64,000 nucleotides of DNA from Ruminococcus flavefaciens (GCF_900119075.1 NZ_FPIP01000001.1:248001-312000); one strand, 5' to 3'. Counted from the first letter of the stretch, positions 50,814 through 59,943 are shown. A program made the numbers and translations. Notes: generated from the letters alone by a model not told the origin.

Positions 50814-51656
50814 TCATCTTTTATTTACGTATTCTATCAGCTTTCCGAGACAGAGCTCAAAGCAGCTTCCGTACCATGTTTCCTGCATATTTGGTATGGT
50901 AGCTTCAATGCAGTCGAGGGTGAACTTCACCGCGATATCGAGGCATTGCTGTATATCCATGCCGAGAGCGCAGGCTCCTGAGAAAACGCTGCTGAAAATG
51001 TCTCCCGTACCGTGAAAACGCATATTCACGTTCTTGTCAAAGGAGAAGTAGTATTTATCGTTCACCGAGTCATATGCGGCAGCGCCCTGCTGCTTGTCGT
51101 CAAAGTGAACTCCCGTGATAACAGGAACCTTGCAGCCGAGAGCGGCAAGTCTGCGGAGAACGTCCCTGACGTATGCTTCGTCGTAGGTCTCGGTGTAGGG
51201 GATACCGAGGAGAAAAGCCACCTCGGTCATATTAGGCATAATGAAATCAGCCTTTGCGCAGAGCCTTTTCATTTCCGATACGAACTCCTGAGTAAAGCCT
51301 GCATAGAGCTTTCCTGCGTCTCCGAGAACGGGATCTACGATTATATAGTTGTCCTTGGTGCTGAAATCGTCAAAGAAGTCAGAAACGATCTGTACCTGCT
51401 CCATAGAGCCGAGATAACCTGTGTACAGTGCGTCGAACTTCAGGTCCATGCTCTTCCAGTGCTTTGCAATAGCAGGGATATCGCTTGTAAGGTCGCGAAA
51501 TGTATAGTCCTTGAAGCCCTCTCCCGTGTGAGTTGAAAGCACAGCCGTTGGGATAACTGCGGTCTCGATACCCATAGCCGAGATAATGGGCAGAGCCACT
51601 GTAAGGGAGCATTTTCCGAAGCAGGAAATGTCCTGTATAGAAACGATTTTTTTCAT
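50814..51656 (-). CDS. pdxK: Pyridoxal/pyridoxamine kinase (ribokinase superfamily)
   Basis: ATG at 51656 is favoured (AAAGA nine bases upstream); ATG codons 6 and 9 bases earlier are possible. About 280 residues. Landmarks are ISCFGKCSLTVALPIISAMG at the N-terminus, YTGYLGSMEQV, DPVLGDAGKLY, MPNMTEVAFLLG and FHGTGDIFSSVFSGA with the catalytic Asp. It phosphorylates pyridoxal or pyridoxamine for cofactor salvage. A related role in HMP phosphorylation (ThiD) cannot be ruled out by eye, but the FGKCSLTVALP start is typical of the pyridoxal kinase branch. Confidence 0.88.
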   Translation of the reverse strand: MKKIVSIQDISCFGKCSLTVALPIISAMGIETAVIPTAVLSTHTGEGFKDYTFRDLTSDIPAIAKHWKSMDLKFDALYTGYLGSMEQVQIVSDFFDDFSTKDNYIIVDPVLGDAGKLYAGFTQEFVSEMKRLCAKADFIMPNMTEVAFLLGIPYTETYDEAYVRDVLRRLAALGCKVPVITGVHFDDKQQGAAAYDSVNDKYYFSFDKNVNMRFHGTGDIFSSVFSGACALGMDIQQCLDIAVKFTLDCIEATIPNMQETWYGSCFELCLGKLIEYVNKR

Positions 51657-51734
51657 ATTCATCATTCTTTCGATATATATTATCAATTTTTGATTATACC
51701 CCAAACAGGCGCTTTTGTCAATATGCGGAAAATA

Positions 51735-51762
51735 AAAAGCTGCTGTAAAAACAGCAGCTTTT
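51735..51762. terminator. Perfect 12-bp hairpin upstream of the pyridoxal kinase gene
   Basis: AAAAGCTGCTGT-AAAA-ACAGCAGCTTTT, with A/T runs on both sides, 79 bases upstream of the start codon. It has the form of a bidirectional terminator but follows no gene on either strand, so attenuation of the kinase gene is possible. A weak minus-strand promoter (TTGCTT-N17-AATAAT) lies just before it. Confidence 0.55.
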
Positions 51763-51864
51763 AATGGATTATTCTGTATTGAGAGGTGAGAAGCAAAGCG
51801 CTGCATAAATTAAAAATATTCTTTCGGCGAATAATGCAAATAGCCGTTCTTTAGTGAAAAACAG

Positions 51865-51893
51865 TTGCAATTTACAAAAATGTATGTTATACT
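51865..51893 (+). promoter_or_regulatory. Promoter of the DUF3737 gene
   Basis: TTGCAA (51865-51870), 17-base spacer, TATACT (51888-51893). Confidence 0.7.
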
Positions 51894-51944
51894 ATAAAAA
51901 AATACCGCAACTTTTACCTGTATTTTTTATGAGGAGTGAGATCA

Positions 51945-52784
51945 ATGAAAGAAATACTTAACGAGCATTTTTCTGGGGAAAGAGCTCTGTTCCAGCGCAA
52001 TGGTCTGAGGATCAGCGGCACTGTTTTCGGCGAGGGAGAATCTCCGCTGAAGCATAATGCCTACATCGAGCTTTCGGACTGTGCCTTTGACGCAAAGTAT
52101 CCTGTGTGGTACAGCGAAAAGGTGAAGCTGAACAACTGCACTATCCGCGAGACAGCAAAGGAAGGCATCTGGTATTCGACAGAGATAAATATTTACAACA
52201 CGCTTATCGAATCGGCACAGTGCTTCCGACATTCAAACGGCATAAGCCTGAAAAACGTAACATTCACAAACGGCGACGAAACATTATGGAAATGTGCGAA
52301 TATACGCATGGACGGCGTCAAGGTAAAGGGCGATTATTTCGCTATGGACTGCGACGGAATGGAGATATGCGGACTTGAACTCAGCGGCAGCAATGCCTTT
52401 GACGGTATCAAAAATGCGACTATCCGCAAGTCAGTCATCAGCGGAAGCGACTGCTTCTGGAACTGTCAGAACGTAACGATACATGATTCTGTCATTACTG
52501 GAAAGTGCTTTGGCTGGAATTCACGCAACATCATGCTGGTGAACTGCACCGTTGAGAGCTTACAGGGAATGTGCTTCATGGAAAATCTTGTGCTCAAGAA
52601 CTGCAAGCTGCCAAATACTACTCTTGCATTTGAGTATTCCGACAATATCAGCGTTGACATCAAGGGCAGCATAGAAAGCGTCAAGAATCCTGCCGGCGGA
52701 CTTATCAGAGCTGAATCAATCGGCGAGATAATCATGGAAAACGAAAACGTAGACGTCACAAGAACAAAGATAGTCTGCGGCTAA
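51945..52784 (+). CDS. DUF3737 family beta-helix protein
   Basis: ATG at 51945 with GAGGAGTGAG upstream; 279 residues. The sequence follows the DUF3737 pattern closely: HFSGERALFQ, GESPLKHNAYIELS, FDAKYPVWYSEKVKL, EGIWYSTEI, ETLWKC, DYFAMDCD, DCFWNCQNVTI, FGWNSRNIM, NTTLAFEYSDN and SVKNPAGG. The regular spacing of N-x-x-I-x-x turns indicates a right-handed beta-helix. The family is widespread in gut Firmicutes and Bacteroidetes without a firm biochemical role. No signal peptide. A cytoplasmic structural or enzyme role cannot be decided. Confidence 0.88.
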   Translation: MKEILNEHFSGERALFQRNGLRISGTVFGEGESPLKHNAYIELSDCAFDAKYPVWYSEKVKLNNCTIRETAKEGIWYSTEINIYNTLIESAQCFRHSNGISLKNVTFTNGDETLWKCANIRMDGVKVKGDYFAMDCDGMEICGLELSGSNAFDGIKNATIRKSVISGSDCFWNCQNVTIHDSVITGKCFGWNSRNIMLVNCTVESLQGMCFMENLVLKNCKLPNTTLAFEYSDNISVDIKGSIESVKNPAGGLIRAESIGEIIMENENVDVTRTKIVCG

Positions 52785-52822
52785 AGCTATAGTTAAGAGT
52801 TGAGAGTTTCGACTGACAACTA

Positions 52823-52857
52823 AAAAACCTCGGTGCGATAAGTGCATCGAGGTTTTT
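52823..52857. terminator. Terminator between DUF3737 gene and ackA
   Basis: AACCTCG(G)TGC pairs with GCA(T)CGAGGTT around a short loop, with A and T runs outside, serving both convergent genes. Confidence 0.8.
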
Positions 52858-52888
52858 ATGTTGCTTTATATTGTTTTTTGTGATATAA

Positions 52889-54088
52889 TTACTTGGAAAT
52901 GAGAGCAAGTGTATCTCTTGCGATAAGGAGCTCCTCATTTGTAGGAACGATCCAAACCTCGATCTTTGAATCAGGTGTGGAGATCTTTGTGAGCTTGCCT
53001 CTGATAGAGCGGTTGAGAGCCTCGTCGATCTTGATTCCGAAGTAATCCATGTTCTGGCAGACAGCCTCACGTACTTCCCATGAGTTCTCACCGATACCGC
53101 CTGTGAAGAGGATAGCGTCAACGCCGTTCATAGCAGCAGCGTAAGCGCCTATGTACTTCTGGATCTCGTATGTGAGCATATCAGAAACGAGCTGAGCCTT
53201 CTGGTTGCCCTGATTTGCAGCCTCCTGAATGTCACGGTTGTCAGAGCCAACGCCTGATACGCCGAGGAAACCTGACTTCTTGTTCATGTATTCGCTCATC
53301 TGTGAAGGAGTAAAGCCGTGCTTGTCAGCAACAAAAGTAACTGCTGAAGGATCAACAGAACCTGTTCTTGTACCCATAACTACACCGTCAAGAGGAGTGA
53401 AGCCCATTGATGTATCAACTGACTTGCCGCCGTCAACAGCTGTAATGGAAGAACCGTTGCCGAGGTGGCATGAAACGATCTTGAGGTCCTTTACGTCCTT
53501 GCCCATAGCGTCAGCGAGAGCCTTTGATACGAAACGGTGTGATGTGCCGTGGAAGCCGTACTTTCTTACGTGGAGCTTCTCATAATCATCATAGGGAAGA
53601 CCGAACATAAATGCCTTTGGAGGCATAGTCTGGTGGAATGCTGTATCGAATACAACTACCTGAGGAACGTTTGCAGGGATAACGCTCTTACATGCTCTGA
53701 GAGCGAGAGCGTGTGCGTGGTTGTGAACAGGAGCAAGCTCGCGGAGCTCGTCGATCTTGTCGATAACCTCGTCAGTTACGAGAACAGACTTGTCGAAAAC
53801 GTCAGCACCCTGTACTATTCTGTGACCTACAGCAGAGATAGCGTCCATGCTGTCGATAACCTTTGCAGCGCCTGTTGTGAGAGCCTCTACCAGCTTCATG
53901 AAAGCCTCTGTGTGGGTAGGGAATGCGCAGTCCTCGTCGAGAACTCTGCCGTCAGCAGTCTTGTGGTTGATATGTCCGTCGATACCGATACGGTCGCAGT
54001 TACCCTTTGCGATAACGCTCTCATCGCTCATGTCGATGAGCTGATACTTAAGGGAAGAGCTTCCCGCATTAACAACTAAGATGATCAT
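52889..54088 (-). CDS. ackA: Acetate kinase
   Basis: ATG at 54088 with GAAAGGA upstream; 399 residues, the normal length. VVNAGSSSLKYQLIDM (phosphate loop), RIVQGADVF with the substrate Arg, FDTAFHQTMP, YGFHGTSHRFVS, SCHLGNGSSITAVDGG and FTGGIGENSWEVRE are all present. It makes ATP and acetate from acetyl phosphate, the last step of acetate fermentation. The usual partner pta is not next to it. The divergent gene encodes an acetate-using tRNA-modifying ligase. Confidence 0.97.
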   Translation of the reverse strand: MIILVVNAGSSSLKYQLIDMSDESVIAKGNCDRIGIDGHINHKTADGRVLDEDCAFPTHTEAFMKLVEALTTGAAKVIDSMDAISAVGHRIVQGADVFDKSVLVTDEVIDKIDELRELAPVHNHAHALALRACKSVIPANVPQVVVFDTAFHQTMPPKAFMFGLPYDDYEKLHVRKYGFHGTSHRFVSKALADAMGKDVKDLKIVSCHLGNGSSITAVDGGKSVDTSMGFTPLDGVVMGTRTGSVDPSAVTFVADKHGFTPSQMSEYMNKKSGFLGVSGVGSDNRDIQEAANQGNQKAQLVSDMLTYEIQKYIGAYAAAMNGVDAILFTGGIGENSWEVREAVCQNMDYFGIKIDEALNRSIRGKLTKISTPDSKIEVWIVPTNEELLIARDTLALISK

Positions 54089-54125
54089 ATATGTAATTCC
54101 TTTCAAAAATAATTTTGCATATATT

Positions 54126-54153
54126 ATTATATACTATTTTTTGAAAAATGCAA
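54126..54153 (-). promoter_or_regulatory. Promoter of ackA
   Basis: On the minus strand TTGCAT (54153-54148), 16-base spacer, TATAAT (54131-54126). Confidence 0.65.
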
Positions 54154-54336
54154 GTCCTTTTTTCAAATAAAAGCTCATTTAAAGTCGGTCAGGGCGTACT
54201 TTTGCCTGTTCAGACCGTAAAAAACGGGCAAATCCTTTTGCAAAACGCCCAAAACACGTCAGTAATACTTTAATAATCTGTAGAGTAGATAAAAAATTAT
54301 GAAAAATCATTGAAATTTACAAGGAGAGGTAGTAAA

Positions 54337-55530
54337 ATGAAAGTCAGCGGTATAGTATGCGAGTATAATCCGTTCCATAACGGACATCTTTATCACATAA
54401 ACAAGACTCGTGAAAACGGCGCGACGCATATTGTCGCGGTAATGAGCGGCAACTTCGTACAGCGGGGCGATACAGCAGTTATGGACAAGCTTGAAAGAGC
54501 TCGTCTTGCAGTGCGCTCTGGTGCAGACCTTGTCATCGAGCTCCCTGTGCAGTATTGTCTCTCCTCGGCGGAGAATTTCGCCGCAGGAGCGGTATATCTC
54601 CTTGACGCTCTCGGAGCAGTGGACGAGATATCCTTTGGAAGTGAGTGCGGCGATGTTGAGAGTCTCCTTAAAGCAATGGAGACTGTTGACCTTGCGGCTG
54701 TTACTCATGCCGACGAGATACGCGCTATCATGGAAAAAGGCTATACCTACCCCCGTGCGCTGAATTCCGTGGTCAACGGATACGACGCAGAGGCGGCTGC
54801 TATGATATCAGAGCCCAATAATCTCCTTGCCATAGAGTATCTAAGGGCGCTGAAAAAGAGCGGCAGCAATATGACGGCTTTTACAGTAAAGCGTAAAAAT
54901 GCCGCACATGACAGCGCAGAGAGCGAGGACGGTTTTGCCAGCGCTTCTCTGATACGTGAAATGATAGACAACAGAGCCGATATAGGCGAGTTTACCACTC
55001 CCGAATGGGCTGCGGCGATATCTGGAGCCGTAGAAAAGGGCGAAACAGCTTCACTTGACCGTCTGGAAAGGGTAATGCTGTATAAGCTCAGAACTTGTTC
55101 AACTGACGAGATATCCCAGATATATGACGTAGGTCAGGGACTTGAGCACAGGATATACGGAGCAAGAATGGCAGGCTCACTTGATGAACTGCTGTTCACA
55201 GTAAAGACCAAGCGATATACTATGGCGAGGATAAGACGCATTATGCTCTCCCTACTCATTGGCATAACAAAAGAGGACATGAAGCAGCTTCCGCCATACG
55301 GCAGGATACTTGCATTCAATGAGCGCGGCAGGGAGATACTTGCCCGTGCAAAGGGATCTGCAAAGATACCCTTTGCCTCCTCAATAGCCAAGCTTTCACA
55401 GCTCAGCGACACTGCCGAGCGCTTTGCTGAACTTGAGATAAGGGCGTCTGACATATACGGACTTGCTCTCAAAACTGTAACTTCGGCACAAAAGGACTAC
55501 AGAGCCAAAATTATGATAGATATGGAGTAA
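54337..55530 (+). CDS. tmcAL: tRNA(Met) cytidine acetate ligase TmcAL
   Basis: ATG at 54337 with AAGGAGAGG upstream; 397 residues. The nucleotidyltransferase start GIVCEYNPFHNGHLYHI, then MSGNFVQRGDTAVMDK, LVIELPVQYCLSSAENFA and SFGSECGD match TmcAL (YlbM). The enzyme activates acetate with ATP and acetylates the wobble cytidine of elongator tRNA-Met, giving N4-acetylcytidine. It heads a run of tRNA/rRNA-modification genes (mnmA, trmN6-like, rsmI). It uses free acetate, the product of the divergently encoded acetate kinase. Confidence 0.93.
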   Translation: MKVSGIVCEYNPFHNGHLYHINKTRENGATHIVAVMSGNFVQRGDTAVMDKLERARLAVRSGADLVIELPVQYCLSSAENFAAGAVYLLDALGAVDEISFGSECGDVESLLKAMETVDLAAVTHADEIRAIMEKGYTYPRALNSVVNGYDAEAAAMISEPNNLLAIEYLRALKKSGSNMTAFTVKRKNAAHDSAESEDGFASASLIREMIDNRADIGEFTTPEWAAAISGAVEKGETASLDRLERVMLYKLRTCSTDEISQIYDVGQGLEHRIYGARMAGSLDELLFTVKTKRYTMARIRRIMLSLLIGITKEDMKQLPPYGRILAFNERGREILARAKGSAKIPFASSIAKLSQLSDTAERFAELEIRASDIYGLALKTVTSAQKDYRAKIMIDME

Positions 55531-55534
55531 TGAT

Positions 55535-56182
55535 TTGATAAAAGGTGTAATTTTTGATCTTGACGGCACTTTGCTGGACTCCATGACGGTATGGAGCAGT
55601 ATAGATCGTGAATTTCTCATAGAGAACGGCATAACCGATCCACCTCCCGAAGTCTCGGACGTGGTGAAGAAGATGACCGTTGACCAGTCCTCCCAGTACT
55701 TCATCGACCGCTTCGGTCTCAGCTGTACAAAGGAGTACGTCATCAAGCGTATTGAGGAAATGGTTCGTCAGCGCTATGAGGAGAAGATACCACTGAAGCC
55801 ATATACTACGGAGCTTCTTGACTTCCTTGACAGCCGCGGCATACCCTACGGAGTTGCCACAGCTACCTACAAGGGGCTTGCAGAGGCTGCACTGAAACGC
55901 TGCGGTGTTTTTGACAGAATGAGATTCCTGCTTACGGACAGGGAATACCCCACAGGCAAGAATTTCCCCGATATTTTCCTCGGCGCCGCGGAGCTTCTCG
56001 GTACTTCCGTTTCGGAAACCCTTGTAGTTGAGGACTCCCTTCACTGCATTGAGACTGCAAAGGCGGCAGGCTTTCCCGTATGCGGAGTCTACGACAGCGT
56101 TGCAGAAGCCGATATGCCGAGAATAATAGAGCTTTCGGACTATTACGTCAGGTCTCTTGACGAGATAATAAATATACTTTAG
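55535..56182 (+). CDS. HAD-superfamily phosphatase (beta-phosphoglucomutase-like)
   Basis: A TTG start four bases after the tmcAL stop; GGAG sits at the tmcAL end. 215 residues. VIFDLDGTLLDSM provides the Asp nucleophile and its partner, then GVATATYKGLAEA (Thr/Ser motif), a Lys in PTGKNFPDIFLGAAELLG, and VVEDSLHCIETAKAAG. The helical cap between motif I and II places it with subfamily IA enzymes. Substrate not predictable. The TAG stop overlaps a family B palindrome. Confidence 0.88.
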   Translation: MIKGVIFDLDGTLLDSMTVWSSIDREFLIENGITDPPPEVSDVVKKMTVDQSSQYFIDRFGLSCTKEYVIKRIEEMVRQRYEEKIPLKPYTTELLDFLDSRGIPYGVATATYKGLAEAALKRCGVFDRMRFLLTDREYPTGKNFPDIFLGAAELLGTSVSETLVVEDSLHCIETAKAAGFPVCGVYDSVAEADMPRIIELSDYYVRSLDEIINIL

Positions 56183-56200
56183 GGCGAACAATGTTCGCCC
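56182..56200. repeat. Family B palindrome, copy 2
   Basis: GGGCGAACA-A-TGTTCGCCC, a perfect 9+1+9 palindrome. Preceding bases TA complete the TAG stop of the HAD gene, and CG follows. It matches the layout of the element at 17219-17237. Confidence 0.75.
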
Positions 56201-56226
56201 GTGCTGTTTTCAAAAGGAGCGATAGA

Positions 56227-57303
56227 ATGAAAAAGGTCATGGTGGGAATGAGCGGCGGAGTTGACAGCTCCGTGGCGGCAATGCTGCTTCGCGACAGGGG
56301 CTTTGAAGTCATGGGCGTAACGCTGAAACTCTTCTCCGATGAGGATATATCCGAGGCGAAAAAAGAGGGAAAGACCTGCTGTGCGCTTTCGGACGTTGAG
56401 GACGCAAGGAGCGTGGCTTACCGTCTCGGCTTCGAGCACCTTGTTTTCAATTTCAGGGACGTTTTCCGCGAGTACGTAATGAAGCAGTTCGCAGACAGCT
56501 ACCTCTGCGGCAGGACTCCCAATCCATGTATTGAGTGCAACCGCCATGTGAAGTTCGACAAAATGCTGCGCCGTGCTCAGGAGCTTGGCTACGACTACAT
56601 AGCTACGGGACATTACGCCGTGAATGAGTACGACGAGGAGCGTGGACGCTGGCTGCTGAAACGCCCCAAAGACCGCAGCAAAGACCAGACCTATGTGCTC
56701 TACGCTCTCACTCAGGAGCAGCTGTCACATACACTTTTTCCACTGGGAGAGCTTGAAAAATCGCAGGTACGTGAGCTTGCGGAGCAGGCAGGTCTGGTGA
56801 ACTCCAACAAGCCTGACAGTCAGGATATATGCTTCGTACCCGACGGCGATTACGCCGCATTTATCCGCAGGTCAACGGGCTGTGATACGCCCTGCGGCAA
56901 CTTCGTTGATATGGAGGGAAAAGTCCTTGGTGAGCACAAGGGCATAATCAACTACACTATCGGACAGCGCAAGGGACTGGGTATCGCTCTCGGGCACCCT
57001 GCCTACGTGGTGAAAAAGGATATCGCTGCAAATACGGTCACTCTCGGTCTGGAGTCCGACCTGTATACAAAGAGCCTTATCGCTGACGATTTCAACCTTA
57101 TTTCCGTTGAAAAGCTTGAAGCTCCCATGCGCGTTACTGCAAAAACGCGCTACAGTCAGAAGGAGCAGCCTGCGGTAGTATCTTACCTCGGAAACGGCGA
57201 GTACATGGTGGAGTTCGATGAGCCCCAGAGGGCGGTAACAAGCGGTCAGGCGGTAGTTCTCTACGACGGGGATATCGTAGTCGGCGGAGGTACCATAAAA
57301 TGA
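56227..57303 (+). CDS. mnmA: tRNA-specific 2-thiouridylase MnmA
   Basis: ATG at 56227 with AAAAGGAG upstream; 358 residues, the usual size. The PP-loop MSGGVDSSVAAMLL binds ATP, NPCIECNRHVKF holds the first catalytic Cys, ATGHYA follows, SQDICFVPDGDY has the second Cys, and GQRKGLGIALGHPAYV is conserved. MnmA puts sulfur on U34 of Lys, Glu and Gln tRNAs. The next gene overlaps its end by four bases. Confidence 0.96.
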   Translation: MKKVMVGMSGGVDSSVAAMLLRDRGFEVMGVTLKLFSDEDISEAKKEGKTCCALSDVEDARSVAYRLGFEHLVFNFRDVFREYVMKQFADSYLCGRTPNPCIECNRHVKFDKMLRRAQELGYDYIATGHYAVNEYDEERGRWLLKRPKDRSKDQTYVLYALTQEQLSHTLFPLGELEKSQVRELAEQAGLVNSNKPDSQDICFVPDGDYAAFIRRSTGCDTPCGNFVDMEGKVLGEHKGIINYTIGQRKGLGIALGHPAYVVKKDIAANTVTLGLESDLYTKSLIADDFNLISVEKLEAPMRVTAKTRYSQKEQPAVVSYLGNGEYMVEFDEPQRAVTSGQAVVLYDGDIVVGGGTIK

Positions 57304-58313
57304 CGAAAACGGCACTTCTTGTCATAGACGCGCAGGAGCTCATAACCAATGAAAGTCTCTATGCTTTTGATAAATATATCGAGAATGTCCGCCGATTAAT
57401 AGCAGGATCCCGTAAAAACGGCATAGAAGTCATCTATGTCCGCCACGATGACGGCGAGGGACAGCCCCTCTCCAAGGGTAATGAGGGTTTTGATGTGTGC
57501 AGGGAGTTTGCTCCCGAAGCAGGCGAGCGGATATTCGACAAGTTGGTGAACAGCCCCTTTCGTGACAGTGAACTGCTTGAATATCTGCGGAAAAAAGCCG
57601 TGAAAAGGCTGATAGTCACTGGCTTGCAGACGGATTACTGCATAGACGCAACGGTGAAATGCGGCTTTGAGCACGGCTTCGAGATGATAGTGCCCGAGTA
57701 CTGTAATTCTACATTTGACAATGACTTTATGACAGCGGAGCAGACCTACCGTTACTATAACGAGTTCATGTGGAAAAACAGGTATGCAAACTGCGTTTCT
57801 ATTGCGGAAGCTCTTGAAATGATACAGAATAACAAATATGAGCCGAAAAAAAGGAATACTAAAAAGGCAAATAACATCAGAAGAGCGACAGAAGAAGATG
57901 TTTCAAGAATTGCAGAGATACTTGTTTTTGCAAAACGAATGAAGTATCGTTCGATTTTTAAGGACGATGTGTACGCATTTGGCGAACTACAGGTTCTTTC
58001 TGTGGCTGAAAAGTACATTGAAAACGGATTTCTTAACAATATGTTCCTGTATGATGACGGAATAATAAAAGGTCTTATCCGCATTGAGAAAGAAGAGATC
58101 ATTGAATTGTATGTCGATCATTTCTTCCAGGGGCAGGGAATAGGCTCGGAATTAATAGAATTTGCCAAAGAAAACTCTCAGGTAAGTTTTCTTTGGACAA
58201 TTGAAAAGAACACTGATGCTATACGTTTCTATGAAGCTCATGGTTTTCATCTTACAGACAACAGGAAGCTGGAAGAAGGAACTACAGAATATATTGTAAT
58301 GATGAGAAACTGA
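57300..58313 (+). CDS. Fusion of isochorismatase-like cysteine hydrolase and GNAT acetyltransferase
   Basis: A 337-residue protein that overlaps mnmA by four bases (ATGA). Residues 1-177 are a cysteine hydrolase: ALLVIDAQ with the catalytic Asp, VTGLQTDYCIDATVKCG with Cys120, and a full Rossmann-type core. From about 192 a GNAT domain begins (NNIRRATEEDVSRIAEI) with the acetyl-CoA loop FFQGQGIGSELIEFAKEN and a C-terminal FYEAHGFHL. The join (about 178-191) is Lys/Asn-rich, and the second half is visibly richer in A+T than the first. Each domain alone is common; the fusion is unusual. Substrates unknown. Confidence 0.85.
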   Translation: MTKTALLVIDAQELITNESLYAFDKYIENVRRLIAGSRKNGIEVIYVRHDDGEGQPLSKGNEGFDVCREFAPEAGERIFDKLVNSPFRDSELLEYLRKKAVKRLIVTGLQTDYCIDATVKCGFEHGFEMIVPEYCNSTFDNDFMTAEQTYRYYNEFMWKNRYANCVSIAEALEMIQNNKYEPKKRNTKKANNIRRATEEDVSRIAEILVFAKRMKYRSIFKDDVYAFGELQVLSVAEKYIENGFLNNMFLYDDGIIKGLIRIEKEEIIELYVDHFFQGQGIGSELIEFAKENSQVSFLWTIEKNTDAIRFYEAHGFHLTDNRKLEEGTTEYIVMMRN

Positions 58314-58339
58314 TCGTTTATTTATGAAAAAGGAACATT

Positions 58340-59062
58340 ATGGAATACAAATACGAAAAGCTTACCGATAAAATTTACGTCTGTGCCAGCAGCGACCACC
58401 GCTTCGGTACGGACGCCTTTCTGCTGGCGGATTTTTCTCAGTACCGTGCCAAGGACAAGGCTTGCGATTTAGGCACGGGCTGCGGCATAATACCGCTCAT
58501 CATGCAGAAGAAAATGCCGCCGCAAGTCACATATGCGGTGGACATACAGGAGGGCGCAATAGAGCAGCTCCGTCTCGGACTTGAAAAGAGCGAAACTTCG
58601 GGCATTGTCCCCATATGCGCCGACCTGAAAGAGCTCTGGGAGGGGGCTCCTCTGGGGCAGCTCGACCTTGTGACCTGCAATCCGCCTTATAAGGTGAACA
58701 ATGCAGGCTTTCAGAGCGTTATCACAGCCCAGAAAATAGCCCGTCACGAGATACTCTGCACTATTGACGACGTTTGCGCGGCAGCTCATAAACTGCTGAA
58801 ATTCGGCGGCAGGCTCTGCGTCTGCAATCGTCCCGAGCGTCTCAGTGACGTTATATTTGCCATGAAAAATCACGATATCGAGCCAAAAAGGCTTCGCTTC
58901 GTATCGAAAAACGCCGACGAAGCTCCGTGGCTTTTCCTTATCGAGGGCAAAAAGGGCTCAAAGCCCTTTATGAAAGTGGAGCCTCAGCTATACATACGCA
59001 GCGAAAACGGCTTCACGGAGGAGCTGCAAAGGATATACGACACAGGAAAGGAGCAGCCATGA
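58340..59062 (+). CDS. trmN6: tRNA1(Val) (adenine37-N6)-methyltransferase family (TrmN6/YfiC-like)
   Basis: A 240-residue SAM-dependent methylase. FGTDAFLLADF precedes motif I DLGTGCGIIPLIM, and the catalytic motif is VTCNPPYKVNN. This order and the short N-terminal part fit the TrmN6/YfiC family that makes N6-methyladenosine at A37 of tRNA-Val. It starts 26 bases after the fusion gene, with AAAAGGAAC upstream, and overlaps rsmI by four bases. This pair order is common in Firmicutes. Confidence 0.9.
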   Translation: MEYKYEKLTDKIYVCASSDHRFGTDAFLLADFSQYRAKDKACDLGTGCGIIPLIMQKKMPPQVTYAVDIQEGAIEQLRLGLEKSETSGIVPICADLKELWEGAPLGQLDLVTCNPPYKVNNAGFQSVITAQKIARHEILCTIDDVCAAAHKLLKFGGRLCVCNRPERLSDVIFAMKNHDIEPKRLRFVSKNADEAPWLFLIEGKKGSKPFMKVEPQLYIRSENGFTEELQRIYDTGKEQP

Positions 59063-59883
59063 GCGGTACATTTTACGTTATAGGAACACCCATAGGCAAT
59101 CTTGACGACGTTACAATAAGACAGCTCGATACTCTCGGAGCTGTGGACTTTATATGCGCCGAGGATACCCGTGTTACGCTGAAATTATTGAATCGCTTCG
59201 AGATAAAGAAGCCCCTTGTAAGCTTTCACGAGCATAGCTCCAAGGCTGACGCGCAGAAGATAATCGACAGGCTTCTTGCAGGGGAGAGCTGCGGTATCGT
59301 TACTGACGCAGGTATGCCCTGTATTTCCGATCCCGGAGAGGTGCTTGTGAAGATGTGCGCCGAGAGCGGTATCGACATAAAGGTAGTCCCAGGACCAAGC
59401 GCTGTTGTTTCTGCGGTCGCTGTTTCGGGACTAAGCACTCGCAGATTTACCTTTGAGGGGTTCCTGCCCGTTCCCAAAAAAGAGCGCACCGAGCGCCTTG
59501 AAAAGCTCCGCGGCGAGACTGCGGTCATGGTGTTCTATGAAGCTCCCCACAAACTGAAAACAACTCTCGCAGACCTTGCACAGGCTTTCGGCGGAGAACG
59601 CAGGATAGCGCTATGCCGTGAGCTTACCAAGATACATGAGGAAGTATTGCGGCTTACTCTTGCCGAGGCTGTTGAGTACTATAATAATAACGAGCCACGC
59701 GGAGAGTTTGTTCTCGTTCTTGAGGGAGCGCAGGAGGGCACTGGTGAGGAAATAACCATAGAGCAGGCTATGGCTCAGGTGCAGAAGCTCATAGAAATGG
59801 GCGAGAAACCCACCGACGCCTGCAAAGCTGTGGCAAAGGAAACGGGCTTCAGAAAAAGCGAGCTTTACGCGAAGCTTCAGTGA
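59059..59883 (+). CDS. rsmI: 16S rRNA (cytidine1402-2'-O)-methyltransferase RsmI
   Basis: The ATG overlaps the preceding stop (ATGA) with AAAGGAG upstream; 275 residues. FYVIGTPIGNLDD, FICAEDTRVTLKLL, SFHEHS, GIVTDAGMPCISDPG, VVPGPSAVVSA and GFLPVPKKERTE form the tetrapyrrole-methylase fold characteristic of RsmI. It methylates C1402 in the decoding centre of 16S rRNA. Last gene of the RNA-modification run. Confidence 0.95.
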   Translation: MSGTFYVIGTPIGNLDDVTIRQLDTLGAVDFICAEDTRVTLKLLNRFEIKKPLVSFHEHSSKADAQKIIDRLLAGESCGIVTDAGMPCISDPGEVLVKMCAESGIDIKVVPGPSAVVSAVAVSGLSTRRFTFEGFLPVPKKERTERLEKLRGETAVMVFYEAPHKLKTTLADLAQAFGGERRIALCRELTKIHEEVLRLTLAEAVEYYNNNEPRGEFVLVLEGAQEGTGEEITIEQAMAQVQKLIEMGEKPTDACKAVAKETGFRKSELYAKLQ

Positions 59884-59943
59884 TAATTTTTACTGCTGAT
59901 ATTGCGTAAAAGTTATAAAAATTTGAAAAATGCAATAAAATAC

